From NCBI RefSeq assembly GCF_902833055.1, contig NZ_CADFEJ010000002.1, forward strand, positions 186,001-250,000: DNA of 64,000 nt, given 5' to 3'. Numbering within the stretch: the stretch's first letter is position 1; each line of letters starts with the position of its first letter. The DNA comes from Burkholderia territorii (GTDB lineage Bacteria > Pseudomonadota > Gammaproteobacteria > Burkholderiales > Burkholderiaceae). The notes beneath the pieces were generated by a model. The model saw only the letters and a program-made list of their open reading frames with translations, did not search any database and had not been told where the DNA came from. This document shows positions 63,741-64,000 of the stretch, in pieces. The position numbers were made by a program, and so were the translations under genes.

Positions 63741-64000
63741 ATGTTGATGACATCCGTCATTCTTCGCATTGCGGCCGACATAGCGCTCGCATTCACGATC
63801 GCTCGTCTTTCTGCTGCAATCACACAAGACTCCGGAGCGCGGCTCTGCGGCCCTTTGGTCGCCGCTCCACCAGTTGATGCCGCCCAACACGCATTGCTCG
63901 GCCTGTCGCCGCACACCGCCCCGTTTCTCACATTTCACGTCGCGTACAGCGACGACCGAAGCCCCCTCGCCGTTTTCATCGCACCGCACATCTCCTCACG
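63741..64000 (+). CDS. Truncated open frame with N-terminal hydrophobic segment
   Basis: An ATG at 63741 opens a frame that runs off the window end (86 codons seen). It begins MLMTSVILRIAADIALAFTI, a signal or membrane-helix-like start, followed by an ordinary globular-looking stretch. It is not complete, so the product cannot be named; a secreted or fimbrial-type protein under the adjacent phosphorelay is one possibility, unproven. Confidence 0.35.
   Translation, partial: MLMTSVILRIAADIALAFTIARLSAAITQDSGARLCGPLVAAPPVDAAQHALLGLSPHTAPFLTFHVAYSDDRSPLAVFIAPHISS

Overview
The window is GC-rich (strong G/C bias at third codon positions) and reads as a betaproteobacterial chromosome, most likely Burkholderia, probably of the B. 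cepacia complex. The reasons are protein-level: an AcnD/PrpF-type methylcitrate cluster under PrpR, a hopanoid block (hpnA, hpnB, a linked ispH, hpnH), several DUF4148 proteins, a short H-NS family protein with the TGETWSGRGRAPAWL motif, and OpgC. No rRNA, tRNA, CRISPR array, phage or intact insertion sequence was seen. Assignment to a particular species or replicon is inference.

Layout. 1-5.3 kb: start of an MgtC-like gene, an AGE-family sugar epimerase, a chemoreceptor, a PaaI-type thioesterase, a RelE/RelB-like toxin-antitoxin pair and a CaiB-type CoA-transferase/racemase, followed by three tandem 49-bp palindromic repeats. 5.6-13.9 kb: the methylcitrate (propionate) operon prpB-prpC-acnD-prpF transcribed leftward from a sigma-54 promoter, with the activator gene prpR divergent. 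14-18.4 kb: a CGNR/ABATE regulator divergent from a VOC protein with paired operators, a FAH-family hydrolase, an IclR regulator and an H-NS-like gene. 18.4-22.3 kb: an 11-unit tandem repeat array, a Pat-type protein acetyltransferase and a second H-NS-family gene; both H-NS-like genes carry the same 17-bp repeat on their 3' side.

22.3-31.3 kb: a lipoprotein, a BON protein, a sigma-54 activator divergent from a GntP permease (three palindromic upstream sites and a clear -24/-12 promoter), a thioredoxin-domain protein and a DedA-rhodanese fusion. 31.3-41.2 kb is a peptide uptake locus: an OprD-type porin, oppABCDF, an XRE-cupin regulator and a POT peptide symporter. 41.2-44.5 kb: OpgC, RarD and acylphosphatase. 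44.7-51.1 kb: the hopanoid block hpnA, a histidine-patterned coiled-coil protein, hpnB, ispH and hpnH, punctuated by good terminators.

51.2-58 kb: small lineage-specific genes, a DOPA-dioxygenase-like protein, a SnoaL-like protein, HlyIII, cstA-ybdD and a PRC-barrel protein. 58.3-63 kb: a BvgS/EvgS-like hybrid sensor kinase flanked by two RcsB-like response regulators, with three RcsB-box-like sites. The last kilobase is less GC-rich, poorly coding, and runs into an open reading frame cut by the window end.

The most unusual element is the 17-bp motif TCCCG-N6-CTCACC: 11 tandem copies at 18452-18699 and three more at 21607-21947 in opposite orientation, bracketing the acetyltransferase gene and lying immediately 3' of two H-NS-like genes.
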